This document shows, one piece after another, positions 10,534 to 21,529 of a stretch of 64,000 nt of DNA. The notes beneath the pieces are model-generated. The model had not been told where the DNA came from. It did no database searches and saw nothing but the letters and a program-made list of their open reading frames with translations. The stretch is from Mycoplasmoides fastidiosum (GTDB lineage Bacteria; Bacillota_I; Bacilli_A; Mycoplasmatales; Mycoplasmoidaceae): positions 124,001 to 188,000 of the forward strand of contig NZ_CP101809.1 in assembly GCF_024498275.1 (NCBI RefSeq). Direction: 5' to 3'. The first letter of the stretch is position 1. Each line of letters starts with the position of its first letter. The position numbers and the translations under genes were made by a program.

Positions 10534-10566
10534 TTGTATTTAAAGAAACTAATTATTGCAAATTAT

Positions 10567-12774
10567 TTAGTTAAGAACTCGACCACTATTAAACATTAGG
10601 GCTAATTTTAAACTTAACTGTTGGGTTTGAGTTTGGTTAGATAAATTAAATTGTTGATTTAATAAATTTAAAATGACTGTCAATTGTTTATCACTACCTG
10701 ATTGCAGTTTGGTCAGTTCAGTTTTTAGTTCTGGTAAACTCAATTGAGTTGATTTTTGGACTGGATCAGTTGGAGTTGTTCCAGCAGCAGGTGGAGTTTG
10801 TTGTGCTCCTTGTCCTGCAGTAGTAACAGTATCTGCTTGCACTACAACTGTTGCAGTTTGAGAAGAAGAGGATGAAGAACTAGAAGAAGCCATCGAAGCA
10901 GAAGCATCAGCTTGTGCTTTATTTTCTGTTGTATCATCTTTAATTAACAAATCATATAAATAACCACTTGTTTGACTATTTTCACTTTTAGCAATTGCTT
11001 GAGCTTTAGTTTTAATTTTGTTATCTCAGTCAGTAACTTTGGCAAATTCTTCAACCACTTTAGCAAATGCTCCATCTGATTTTAATTCACTAATTACACC
11101 ATCTAATAATTTCATCAAAACACTTTCATTAGTTTTAGTTGCATCTGTAGAAGTTGGTTGGATTGATTGAGTTATTTTTTGAATTTGTTCACTTAATTCT
11201 TTTGCATGACCTACAACTTGTAAAACATGGCCATATTCACTTGCTAAACCAATTGCTTGATTTAGAGTATTGGCATCATCTAATAGTGGAAAATTAATTA
11301 TTTCTCCACTTTTTTTTCATAAAATTGGCTGTAATTTATTTCATTCATTTTTAAATGATTGATATTTATTTATTAATGTAGCACTTGCAGTTTTTAATTT
11401 CTGAATGTTTGTTATTTGACTGTTTTTAGTTGTATCAGCAGTTTCAGTGCTTACAGGTTGTAATTCTTGAACTAATTCTGTTAAATCAGTTAATAATTTA
11501 GAATTAGTTGTATTGCCTAAAACAGTTTCATAACGATCAAGTCCAGTACTTAATTTTTGTAGTATGCTAACAATACTTCCCTGATTGTTTGTGCTTGTTT
11601 GCAATAAATGAGCAGGATTACTTTTTTCATTAACTAAAAAAGCATTTAAACGAGCAGCATCTAAAGGAACATTTTCCTGTGCATATAGTGCTAATAAATT
11701 AATAGCATTGTTATCATTTAATAATAAAGCTTGGTTGAAAGTAACAACTTTAATTTGTTCTTCAATTATTGCTCATGCCTTATTTTTGTTAGCTAAACCA
11801 GCAACAATACTGTAGATTTTTGTACTTTTTTTTCTTTTTTCATTACCTACAATTGTTTCTGGAGCATCCCCTTGATTTCACAAATCAGCGCCTTGTTCAC
11901 CTAAAACTTTATTGCGCACCTTAGAAACTAAACTTTTTATATGTTCAGCACTAGCACTAGCTTTGTCACCATTTAATAAAAAAGCTGGTGCTTCGTTATT
12001 AATAAATTTTTCAAAGCTAGCTGTTACACTATCTAATTCAAACGCACTAGTTTGAATTTTTTGTAAATTGGGGCTTAATTCATTTAATCTAGTTTGGTAT
12101 CGATTTTGAATATTTAAAAATGTTTCTAAAAAAATTGTTCAATTAGTATTATTAGCTGTTGCCAAATTGGTTAAAGCAGTAAAAAATTCGTTATTTAAAG
12201 TTGATAAGGAATTAGTAGTTGAACTTTCTGGCAAATTATTTAAAGCGTCTAAAAGATCAGTTGTTTTTTGAGTCATTAAATCTAGAAAAGCAGTTGCTTG
12301 GGATTGTTTATCAATTGAAATTTTTGAACCAGTAGCAGTAACTGCTGTTTTTAAAGTTGCAACTAAATCAATCACTGTATTTGGACTTTGAGTATTAGTA
12401 GTTGATTCATTTTTTAAGGTTTCAATTGATTCTTTAACATCATTTTTTACAAAAAGACTAATCCGGGCAACTGAATCAAAATTAGCTGTAATTATTTTTA
12501 CAGCAGCGTCACGCTGAGATCTTAAAACAGTTTTAACTGCTTCTTCTCTTAATAAACTACGAGCTGTTTCTTGTTGGGGTTCAGTAGCTCGTCTTTGGTT
12601 ATTAGGTAAGTTGGGAATTTGGGGATTATTTAATCGTCCATTATTACTAGAATTCACACCAGCACTGTTGCTAGTATTTTGTCCGCATGCAACAAGAATT
12701 AAACTGCTAGTAACAGCTAATCCCAAATTAACTAATAAAAATCTTTTTTTAGTAAATAATTTCAGTTTTTTCAT
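10567..12774 (-). CDS. Array lipoprotein, paralogue 1 (intact)
   Basis: One open frame of 735 residues runs to the TAA at 10567 once TGA codons are read as Trp. The ATG at 12774 is preferred over an in-frame ATG further upstream because AAGGA lies about 12 bases before it and a normal signal peptide follows: MKKLKLFTKKRF, hydrophobic stretch, LVAC lipobox. A short N/R/Q-rich linker is followed by a long helical region. NQALLLNDNNAINLLALY matches the family block seen in later paralogues, and GLDRYETVLG the Y-x-x-[IV]-L block. A Ser tract from residue about 628 (encoded by repeated AGA/GAA triplets on the plus strand) interrupts the C-terminal part. The end is LALMFNSGRVLN. Surface-anchored; function unknown. 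Confidence 0.85.
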
Positions 12775-12923
12775 AAACAAAAATTCCTTTTTTGCGCAAA
12801 ACAAATTGATCATGCCTAATTTGCTTTTAACGCAATTAGAATACATTTTAATAAACTGTTTTTAGTTTCTGTTTTTTAAACGAAAAATTTGTGGAAAAAA
12901 TTGGGGATAAATTAAATTAAATC

Positions 12924-12958
12924 TAAACAAAAAGGATCATAAAATAATGATCCTTTTT
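12924..12958 (-). terminator. Terminator of lipoprotein paralogue 2
   Basis: A 12-bp stem (12929-12940 with 12947-12958) with a 6-base loop, T-rich downstream on the minus strand, lies 25 bases after the stop of paralogue 2. Confidence 0.75.
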
Positions 12959-12983
12959 GTTTTTGCATATAATAAATTAATTT

Positions 12984-14265
12984 TTATTTTTCAAATAAAA
13001 CATTGCCATTATTGAAAATTGATATTAATCGATTATTAAGTGTAGTTATTTGAGTTTTAGAAAGAAACCGTAGTTGATTATTTAAAGCAACATTAATTCT
13101 TGCTAAAACTTTAGTATCTTCAGCAAAATCAAATTTAAATAATTCTTTAGAAAAATCCTCTAATGAAATTTTTGCATTAGATAAAGTGGACTTAACAATC
13201 CCTTTTTGATAGAGATAACCAGAATAAGTTGGACTATCCCCTACAGTTTTAGTTGCAATATTTTTAGCTAATGCATCAGGGGTTATGTTTTTATTAGAAT
13301 TATCATTTTGAGTTGTTGTTGTTGTTGTTGGCCAACTAGTTACACTGGCGAATTCATTAAGTGCATTTTGAAATTTATGAACTGCCCCGCTTCCTGTGAT
13401 TTCTTGAAGCAGTTCGTTTAGAGAAGATTTCACAGTATCAATATCGCCAGCTTTTGGAAATAAATTATCAGTAATATTTGAAATTATTGATCCTAAATCA
13501 GAACCGATACTAAAAATTTTTATGTAATCACCATAATTTTTGGCAGTATTGATACCATAAGCAAAAGCACTAGTAAGATTAACTAATGGAAAATTTAACT
13601 GATCATTCACTTTAATTCATAAATGATCTTGAATTTTAGTTGATTCCCAAATTTTTCTAAATTTGTCAAATTTATTAGACAATGTTTCAGCAGCTGCTTT
13701 TAAATTAATGACTTTAGTTTTAAGATTATTTACATCACTATTTGTTTGAGTCACTGTTGTTTGAACATTGTTTGTTAGTAATTGTTCAAGCTGTTTTAAA
13801 TCTTTTACTAATTTAGAATCAGAATTGTTAGCTGACTTACTTAAAATTTCAGCATAGTCAGTAATTCCATTTGAAATTTTGTTTAAAGCTTTAATGGCAT
13901 CATTATCATTAGATTGTAACAAAGTTAAAACATTGAAATCAGATTGAGTTACCAGTGTTTTTCAATCGAATAAATCAAAGGTAATTGAATCGTTTATATG
14001 ACGGGCGGTTGAAACTCAGATAAGTTTTGATTAGAAGTATTATTACTTGATTTATTAAAATCCTGATTGCTGTTATTGTCTTGCTGGTTATTAAAATTCG
14101 AATTACTATTAGTCTGATTTGTTGGGGTTTTTCTTTTATTTCTATTTCAGGTTGAACATTGGGAATATTTGTAGAACAAGCTGCTAAAAATAAACTGCTC
14201 AAACTACTTAAACTTAGGAAATTAATTCATCTTTGAGATTTTTGTAAAAATTTAATTTTCTTCAT
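12984..14265 (-). pseudogene. Array lipoprotein, paralogue 2 (two frameshifts, shortened)
   Basis: The ATG at 14265 opens a normal signal peptide with LAAC lipobox (MKKIKFLQKSQRW...). Near 14124-14132 the frame slips, because restoring one A or C brings back the expected N/Q/S/T-rich linker. Near 14003-14005 (a CCC run) a second one-base loss is needed to enter the frame carrying NDSITFDLFDWKTLV. From there it is open to the TAA at 12984. Repaired length would be about 427 residues, far shorter than the other members; most of the body is missing. ITDYAEILS matches the family Y block and the end is RLISIFNNGNVLFEK. A (GTT)n microsatellite at about 13312-13330 encodes a Thr tract. Not translatable as it stands. 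Confidence 0.75.
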
Positions 14266-14391
14266 TAAATAAAATTTATTTGCTATAACAAACACCAAAA
14301 AAATTTTTGGTAGATACTGATCTATTTTATATAAAAAATAATTTTTTATACTAATGATTTTGATGATAAATGTATTAATTTTTAATCTAAA

Positions 14392-14424
14392 TAAAAAAAA
14401 CAGATCATTTTACTGATCTGTTTT
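14392..14424 (-). terminator. Terminator of lipoprotein paralogue 3
   Basis: An 11-bp stem (14397-14407 with 14414-14424) and a 6-base loop, followed on the minus strand by T residues, lie about 20 bases after the stop of paralogue 3. The stem core CAGATCA recurs after paralogue 5. Confidence 0.8.
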
Positions 14425-14442
14425 TATGAACTAATTTTAGAT

Positions 14443-16547
14443 TTAAGTAGTTTTGAAATTAATTTTACCATTATTAAAAATTAATGCCAAATTCTTATTT
14501 AAATTGGTGGATGAATTTAATTTATTTGTGTTTAATAAATTATCTAAAATCATTGGTATTTCAGATAAAAGTTGATTACTAATTTGTTCTAACTTTTCTA
14601 ATTCTTGTTTTAATTTTTGGAAATCAATTTGATCTAACTTTTGTTTATTGGATGTTTCAGTGTTATTTAATGAAATAATCTCGTCAATTATATCGATTAA
14701 AGATATAGTTGGATCTGATGAAGAATGATTGGATAAAGCCGTTAATATTTGCACAATCTCTAAAGATAATTCGGTGGCTGTACTTAAAATTTCTAAAACT
14801 TGCTCATAACTTTCTGCAATTAAAATTTTTTGATTGAAATCTTTAAAATTTTTGATTATAGGAAAATAAATGGATCCATCTTCATCATATGCTCATAAGA
14901 ATTTTTTTACTTCTTCTCAAATTGGATGAAAAGTAGTTAAAAGGTTATTTAAATTTAACTCAGAATTATCAGGTTTTTGATTGGTCTGAAGATTATTATC
15001 TAATTTATCTATTGAATAACTAGAAAGTATCTTTAAAATATTGTTCAATTCAATATTTTCGGTTTTAGTTTCTAGAAGTGACTTAACTTTATTTTGATTG
15101 TTATTTCAATAAGATTTTATTACTGTAACATCATCCAAAATTTTTTGATCTAAATTAGCTGCAAATAATTTTAAAGCTGAGTCATTAAAATTTAAAAGAC
15201 TTTTGTTATAAGTAATTATTTTTATATCATCCAGAACTTGTTCCGCAAATTTAGTTTGATTTTTTAAAAAATATCGATGTTATAAAGTCGAAAATACAAA
15301 TCAGATTTTTGATAATCAGAACCTTTAATAAAAGAAGGTGAAAAATTTGTTAGATGAGAAAAGTTATCAACGGAATGTTTAAGAATATTTATTTTAAGAA
15401 TATTTTTTAATATCAATAGTTTGTCATAAATATTTTTCTTTGCAGAGTTCAGTTCTGCGACGTTGAAATTATTTATTATGAAATGTTCTAATTTTGTAGT
15501 TTCATTATTTAAAGGATCTGTGGTATCTTTTAATTTTATTAAATTAGCACTAATTTCTTTTACTCTGGAAAAATAATTGTCTACTTTTAGAACAATTTGA
15601 TCAAGGTTGAAATTAGAAGAATTTTCATGGGAAAAAGCAAAATCTGATACCGCTTCTTCTAAGTTTGTTTGTAAACCATACAGTGAGTTCTTATTTTCTT
15701 CTTGGGAAAAAGAAATTAAACTATTTATTAATAAGCGAGATTGAGTAAAAATGTTTTCTAATATTTTAAGAAGATTATTTTTTTGTACTTCTGAAAGTAT
15801 ACTGTCTTGATTCTCTTTAATTAATTCTTGTAATTCGCGAATAAAGGGAATTGGGGTAGTGTTTTCTGATTGATTTAAATTTATTTCTTCTGAATATCCA
15901 ACTAATTGTTGTAGTTCAGTGATAAGTTCTGTTTGATTAAAATAGGCAATTTGATTAATGACATCTAAATCTTTGGTTAAATGTTCTTTCACATTTTGTA
16001 TTTGAACTAAAAAATAACGTTGAATTCCTGGACATTGTAATAATTTGCTACTTCTTTGCTCTTGAAGTTTAGTTGGTAAAGTATTTAATATTTTTGTTTT
16101 AGAAAAACTATTATTTTCATTAGATAAAACTTTTTCATTATTAATAGTTTCTTTTTGAGCTTGAGCATTAGATTGATTTTTGTTATCTGTTTTTCGAGAA
16201 ATATTTGCTTCTGATTTATCTGTTGTTAAATCATTTTTTGATTTTGCATCTTTATTACTAATCTGAGTTCCTTCTGAATGAATATAAGAATTTTTTTCAC
16301 TAATTTCATTTGAACTTTGGAATATTTCTGATGAATCAGATTCTTCTTCAGTTGGTTTATTTTCTATTTCTAGAGGAATATGTTTTTGATTTGTTGATGT
16401 TTCAGATTTTTCTACAGGAGCTTCAAGAGAAAAATTAGATAATTTGGATTGTTCAGCGCAAGCAGATAAAATCATGCTTCCGAATAAAATTATAAGAAGA
16501 TTCGTTAATCTAAATTTTTTAGATTTAAAAAGATTCTTTTTTCTCAT
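14443..16547 (-). pseudogene. Array lipoprotein, paralogue 3 (one internal frameshift)
   Basis: The ATG at 16547 opens a Lys-rich signal peptide with lipobox LSAC (MRKKNLFKSKKFRLTN...). The frame stays open to a TAA at 15264, where the text LYNIDIF ends. At 15260-15271 the minus strand reads T6A6; one extra T would continue into LKNQTKFAEQVLDDIKIITYNKS, which matches other paralogues. The second frame has no stop down to TAA at 14443. The repaired protein would be about 701 residues. A polar Ser/Asn/Glu-rich linker covers residues 35-140. ESYEQVLEILS and LALIFNNGK are the family blocks. As it stands it would make a 427-residue C-terminally truncated lipoprotein, possibly still exported. Confidence 0.8.
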
Positions 16548-16611
16548 TGATAAACATTTTTATGATTCTAAAAAACAATTAAATGGATTTAATTTAATTC
16601 ACAAATTATTA

Positions 16612-16617
16612 ATTATA
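16612..16617 (-). promoter_or_regulatory. -10 box of lipoprotein paralogue 3
   Basis: TATAAT on the minus strand, 65 bases before the ATG at 16547. The same box at nearly the same distance precedes paralogues 4, 5 and 7-10. Confidence 0.6.
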
Positions 16618-16702
16618 TAGATTACAAAAAAATCTTGCTTAAAACGGCATAAAGTTTTATATAAATTAATTTTTTAGATATTTTCAATTAATTAGAAATG
16701 TT

Positions 16703-18915
16703 TTAATTTTTGGAAATTTTATAATCAATTTTTCCATTGTTAAAAGCTAATGCTAATTCCTTATTTCAATTAATAAAATCATTAGATTGGTTGAGTTTTG
16801 ACATTTCTTCGAAAAACAATGGACTTTGAGTTAATGAGTTATTGCTTATTTGTTGTAATTTTTTCAATGCTTTTTTTAACTTTTCTAAATTAAGTATTTC
16901 ATTTTTGGATTGATGAGAATGATTTGAATCATTCATACCAATTATTTCATTAATTATGTTTTTTATTGAAATAGTGGCATCTAAATCAGAAGAATTTGCA
17001 AAAGTTTCTAAAATGTGTGAAATCATAAACAATAATTCTTCAGACATACTAAAAATTTCTAAAATTTGCCCATAACTCTCTGCATTCATAATTTTTTGCA
17101 TTAAATCTTGGACATTTTTTATTAAAGGAAATTCAGTTTTTTCTTGATTATTTTGAGTGAATAAAATATTTCTTATTTCTTCTCAAACCTGAATAAATGA
17201 ATTTGAATTTTCAGTTGGTTGATAACTATTGAAAAAATTTGCTATTAATGCATCGATCTGATTATTAGAAATTTCTGTAGCAACTGTAGTTAAAACAGAT
17301 TTAAATTCGTTATTATCAGTATTTGCCTTTAAGAGATAATCTATTTTACTTTTATTGTTATTCCAATATGATTTTATTTTTGCAACACTTTCAGGCAGAT
17401 TTTTATTTCAGTTAGCTGCAAGTAGATCAATAGCAGATTCGTTAAAATCTATAAGACTTTTGTTGTAAATTAATATTTTGATACTTTCTAAAAATTTCTG
17501 TAAATTATTAGTTTGACTGTTTATAAAATCATTAATTTTATAAAGTTTTAAATTAGTAGCATCAAAAGATTTAAAATCATAATTTTGAGTAAAGGAAAGG
17601 GGAGCAATTTGGGAATTAAAAAAATCACTAATTGGATGTTTTAAGATATTTATCTTAAAACTATTCTTTAATAAAATTAGTTTTTGAAATAATTCGCTTT
17701 CTATAAAGTTGGTTGCTTTTAAATTTGAATGACTTCTATAAAATTTTCCAATTCAAGAGTTTTATTGTTAACTCGAATTGCAACGTCTTTTAAATTTGCT
17801 AAATTATGAATAATTTCATTTATTCCAACATAATAGTTATTTGTAGCTGTTAATACTTGATTTAAATTAATTTTTTCATCATTTTCATATGTGAAGGCAA
17901 ATTTGGTTACAATTTCATTTAATTTTGTTTGTAAATTATTTAATGAAATTTTCTCTTCTTTTTCAGAGAAAGAAATTAAAGAATTTAATAGAGAAGTAGA
18001 TTCAGTAAAAAGTTCTTCTAAAATCTTGATAAGATTATTTTTTTGTTCTTCAGAAAAATTAATATTTTGGTCATTCTGAATTAGTTTTTCAAGTTCTTTT
18101 ATTGGTGAAATATAAAAGTTTTCAACTTGATTTAAATTCAAGTTATCTTTTGTAGTGGTTGCAACCAATTGTTTTAGTTGCTCAATAAGTTCTGACTGAT
18201 CGAAATAAGCTACTTGACTTAGAACATCCAAATTTGTCAAAAAATATTCTTTTATAGATGTTATTTGATTTAGGAAATAAATTTTAGCACCAGTAGTATT
18301 TAATAAATTTCTAACTTTTTGTCTTTGATCATCAGTTATTTGGGTATTTAATATATCTTTTTCTAAATTGACTCGAGGTGTAATTGTTTCAGGAAAAACA
18401 TCAAGTTTATTTTTCGATGGATTAGATTTTTTTGTATCGATCAATTCATTGTTTTGTTTAGAAGATGAAATGTTATTTTTAATTAAATTTTGATCATTTG
18501 TTTCATTTTTTGATTGATTTTCATTATTTTTTGTTTTTTTAGTATCATTGCTTGAATCATTTAATTTATTTGTGGTTAAGTTTTCATCAACTAAATTATT
18601 ATTTTTAGAATTATAATTCTCTTTTTTAATTTCAGATTTTTCTAAAAAATTTAAATGATCATTTGGATTTGATTCAATTTGATCATGAGATTTATCTAAT
18701 GGATTTATTCTATTTTCATTCCTGTTATTATCAGATTCTGGCAAATTCTTTTGTCTATTGATTGAATTTTCTGGCTTTTTCTCTTGGTTTTTAATTATAG
18801 GGTGTGATAGTTCTGCATTTTCTGCACATGCAGATAACACCATACTTCCTAATCAAATTGCAATTAAATTCATCAATCTAAATTTTTTAGATTTAAATAG
18901 ACTACTTTTTCTCAT
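16703..18915 (-). pseudogene. Array lipoprotein, paralogue 4 (one internal frameshift)
   Basis: The ATG at 18915 gives MRKSSLFKSKKFRLMN and the lipobox LSAC. The frame is open to TAA at 17719 (LENFIEVIQI). Near 17734-17736 one missing A in GAAGTC restores the second frame (SHSNLKATNFIESELFQKLILLKN), which I followed base by base without a stop to TAA at 16703. The repaired protein would be about 737 residues. A very Asn/Lys-rich linker covers residues 40-165. The body carries NLDVLSQVAYFDQSELIEQLKQL, then IYNKSLIDFNESAIDLLAANW and ESYGQILEIFS, ending near AFNNGK. The present gene could make a 398-residue truncated form. No clean terminator was seen after it. Confidence 0.8.
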
Positions 18916-18981
18916 TAATAAATTATTTCTTTAAATTAATAATAAACAATTAAATTTATTTAATTTAATTCGTAATAATTA

Positions 18982-18987
18982 ATTATA
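18982..18987 (-). promoter_or_regulatory. -10 box of lipoprotein paralogue 4
   Basis: TATAAT on the minus strand, 67 bases before the ATG at 18915, within an AATTAATTATATAG context shared with paralogue 3. Confidence 0.6.
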
Positions 18988-19053
18988 TAGATTCAAAAAA
19001 ATAAACTTATATAAATCAAAATAAAATTTAATTTTTTAAATTTAACTTGTTCA

Positions 19054-19090
19054 TTAAAACAGCAGATCATTTTATTGATCTACTGTTTTG
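19054..19090 (-). terminator. Terminator of lipoprotein paralogue 5
   Basis: An interrupted stem (AAAACAG / AGATCA with TGATCT / CTGTTTT, single-base bulges) and a T-rich tail on the minus strand lie about 30 bases after the stop of paralogue 5. It is a near copy of the hairpin after paralogue 3. Confidence 0.7.
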
Positions 19091-19118
19091 CAATTGAAGT
19101 TTTTAAGTTTGAATGATT

Positions 19119-21319
19119 TTATAAATCATTTTTATTATTAAAAATTAATGCTAGTTCTTTATTTAGAACAGTTGATTCGCTATAGTTATCGATTTTCACT
19201 AATTCTTGTAGAAATACTGGGATTTGAGACAACGAAGTATTACTTATTTGTTGCAGTTTTTCAATCGCCTGTTTTAATTTCTGAAAGTTGATTTGGTTAT
19301 TTTCTGATGAATTAGGCATAAGCGAATTATTCATTGTAATTATTTTATTAATAATATCTTTTAATGAAATTGTTGCATCAGAATAAGAAGTTTGAAAACA
19401 TTTCTAAAATCTGAGAAATATCAAAAATTAATTCTATAGATCTACCAAAAATTTCTAAAAATTGTTCATAACTTTCAGTTCCCATAATTTTTTGGCTTAA
19501 TTCATGAGCATTTTTTATTATTGGAAAACTGACATGGTTATTTTTATCGCGAATAAATAGAATATTTTTTATCTTTGATCAAATTTGATGAAAAATATTT
19601 AAATAATTATTTAAATTTTCGGGTTTTTGATTACTTTTTGATGAGTCTATCATTAACGTACTAGTTTGGTAATCAGAAAATATTTGAGCAATAGTTACTA
19701 AGACAGCATTTAATTCACTTTCAACAGTATTTGCATTTAATAAATATTCTATTTTATTTTTGTTGTTATTTCAATAAGATTTTATTATCGCAGTATCTTT
19801 GGATATTTTTTTATTTAAATTAGTAGCAAGTAAATCTAAAGCTGATTGATTATGATCTAAAAGACTTTTGTTATAAATGAGAATTTTCATATCACTTAAA
19901 AATTTTTGTAAAATTTGATTTTGTTTTTTTATAAATTCATCAATTTTATAAAGTTTGAAGTTAATGATAGAATCTTCATAATCATAATTTTTAGCTGAAG
20001 AAAAGGGATTTGGGAAATTAAGAATATCACTAATTGGACGATTTAAAATGTTAATTTTTAAAATATTTTTCAACCTTGTTAATTTTTCATAAAAATCTTT
20101 TTTTGTAGAATTTTCTTCTGAAATTTTATTGTTGCTTATTATAAAGTTTTCCAATTGAATGGTTTTATTATCCAAACGAATTACAACATTTTTTAAATTT
20201 TCTAAGTTTTGATTAACTTCATTTATTTTAGATAAATAATTATTCACAAGTAACAGAATTGCATTTAAATTAAAATTTTCAATATTTTCATGATTGAAAA
20301 CAAGATCTGTTACTTTTGCTTTCAATTCATTTTGCACTTCAGTTAATGAATTTTTATTTTCTTCTTCAGAAAAAGAAGACAAACCATTCAATAATGTTTT
20401 GGATTCAACAAAAATTTCTTCTAGAATTTTAATAAGTTGATTTTTTCTTCGTTGGAAAAAATAGTTTCTAAATTTTCTTGAACTAATTTTTCAATTTGTT
20501 TTATTGAAATAATTGATGAAATTTGTTCGATTTCATATTGATTTAAATTAATTTCTTGAGAAACAACAACTAATTGTTTTAATTGTTCAATAAGGTCTGT
20601 TTGATTAAAATAAGCAGTTTGACTAAGAATATCTAAATTAGTTGAAAAATTTTCTCCTATACGTTCTATTTGATTGGAAAAATAAAATTTAACTCCAAGA
20701 AGATTTAATAAATCTTTAGCTTTTTGTTTTTGTTCATCTGTTGGTTGGATATTGTTAGGATTTTCTCCTAATTGAAGTTTGGCATTATTTTCTTTAGAAG
20801 AAACATCGGGCCTAGAACCTGAGAAGCCAGATGAATTTACATCGACCATTTTATTGTTTTGTTTGGAATCTGAACCCCTCTTTTCTATTAAGTTATGATT
20901 TTTTATTTCATTTTTTAACGGATTATCATTATTTGGAATTGTTGAAGAAGTATCAGTACTTGTTTCACTGGATTTATTTATTGTTAAACGTTCATCATTT
21001 AAAGAACTATTCTTGGAATCATGATTTTCTCTTTCAATTTCAGATTTTTCTAAATAGTTTGAAGAATTATTTTGACTTAATTCAGTTTGATATTGAGATT
21101 GATCTAATGAATGCAATTTATCATCAGCGTTACTATTTTCAGATTCTGGAAAATTCTTTAGTTCATTGATTGGATTTTCTGGTTTTTTTTGATATTCAGT
21201 GAAAGAATCAGATAATTTTGAGTTTTCTGCACATGCAGATAAAACCATGCTTCCTAATCAAATTCCAACTAAATTCATCAATCTAAATTTTTTAAATTTA
21301 AATAGATTACTTTTTTCAT
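19119..21319 (-). pseudogene. Array lipoprotein, paralogue 5 (three frame disruptions, one at codon 2-3)
   Basis: The ATG at 21319 is followed by A6 (plus-strand T6 at 21311-21316). The signal-peptide frame (KSNLFKFKKFRLMN..., lipobox LSAC) needs A7, so translation from this ATG stops early. A second loss of one A at 20441-20446 ends the frame at EEKINLLKF. A third disruption, two A lost or one gained, near 19391-19393 separates the ILEMFS part from the SYSDATISLKDIIN part. Between breaks the frames are open down to TAA at 19119 (LALIFNNKNDL). The repaired protein would be about 734 residues, close to paralogues 3 and 4. An internal ATG could give a short signal lacking the positive charges. 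This looks like an off state or a pseudogene. Confidence 0.8.
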
Positions 21320-21383
21320 TAATAAATACTTCTGCAAATTTAAAGAACAATTAAATTTTTATAAATTTAATTCACTGAAATTA

Positions 21384-21389
21384 ATTATA
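21384..21389 (-). promoter_or_regulatory. -10 box of lipoprotein paralogue 5
   Basis: TATAAT on the minus strand, 65 bases before the ATG at 21319. The promoter is kept although the reading frame is broken. Confidence 0.6.
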
Positions 21390-21529
21390 TATAGTCATAA
21401 TATTTTTTAAATCATAAAATATTTATTTAAATTTGGTTAACAAATAATTTTTCATAATTTATGTTTTTAATAATTATTCATTAAAAATACCAATCAATAG
21501 AATAATCTGTATTTTTAAGTAAGGAAATT

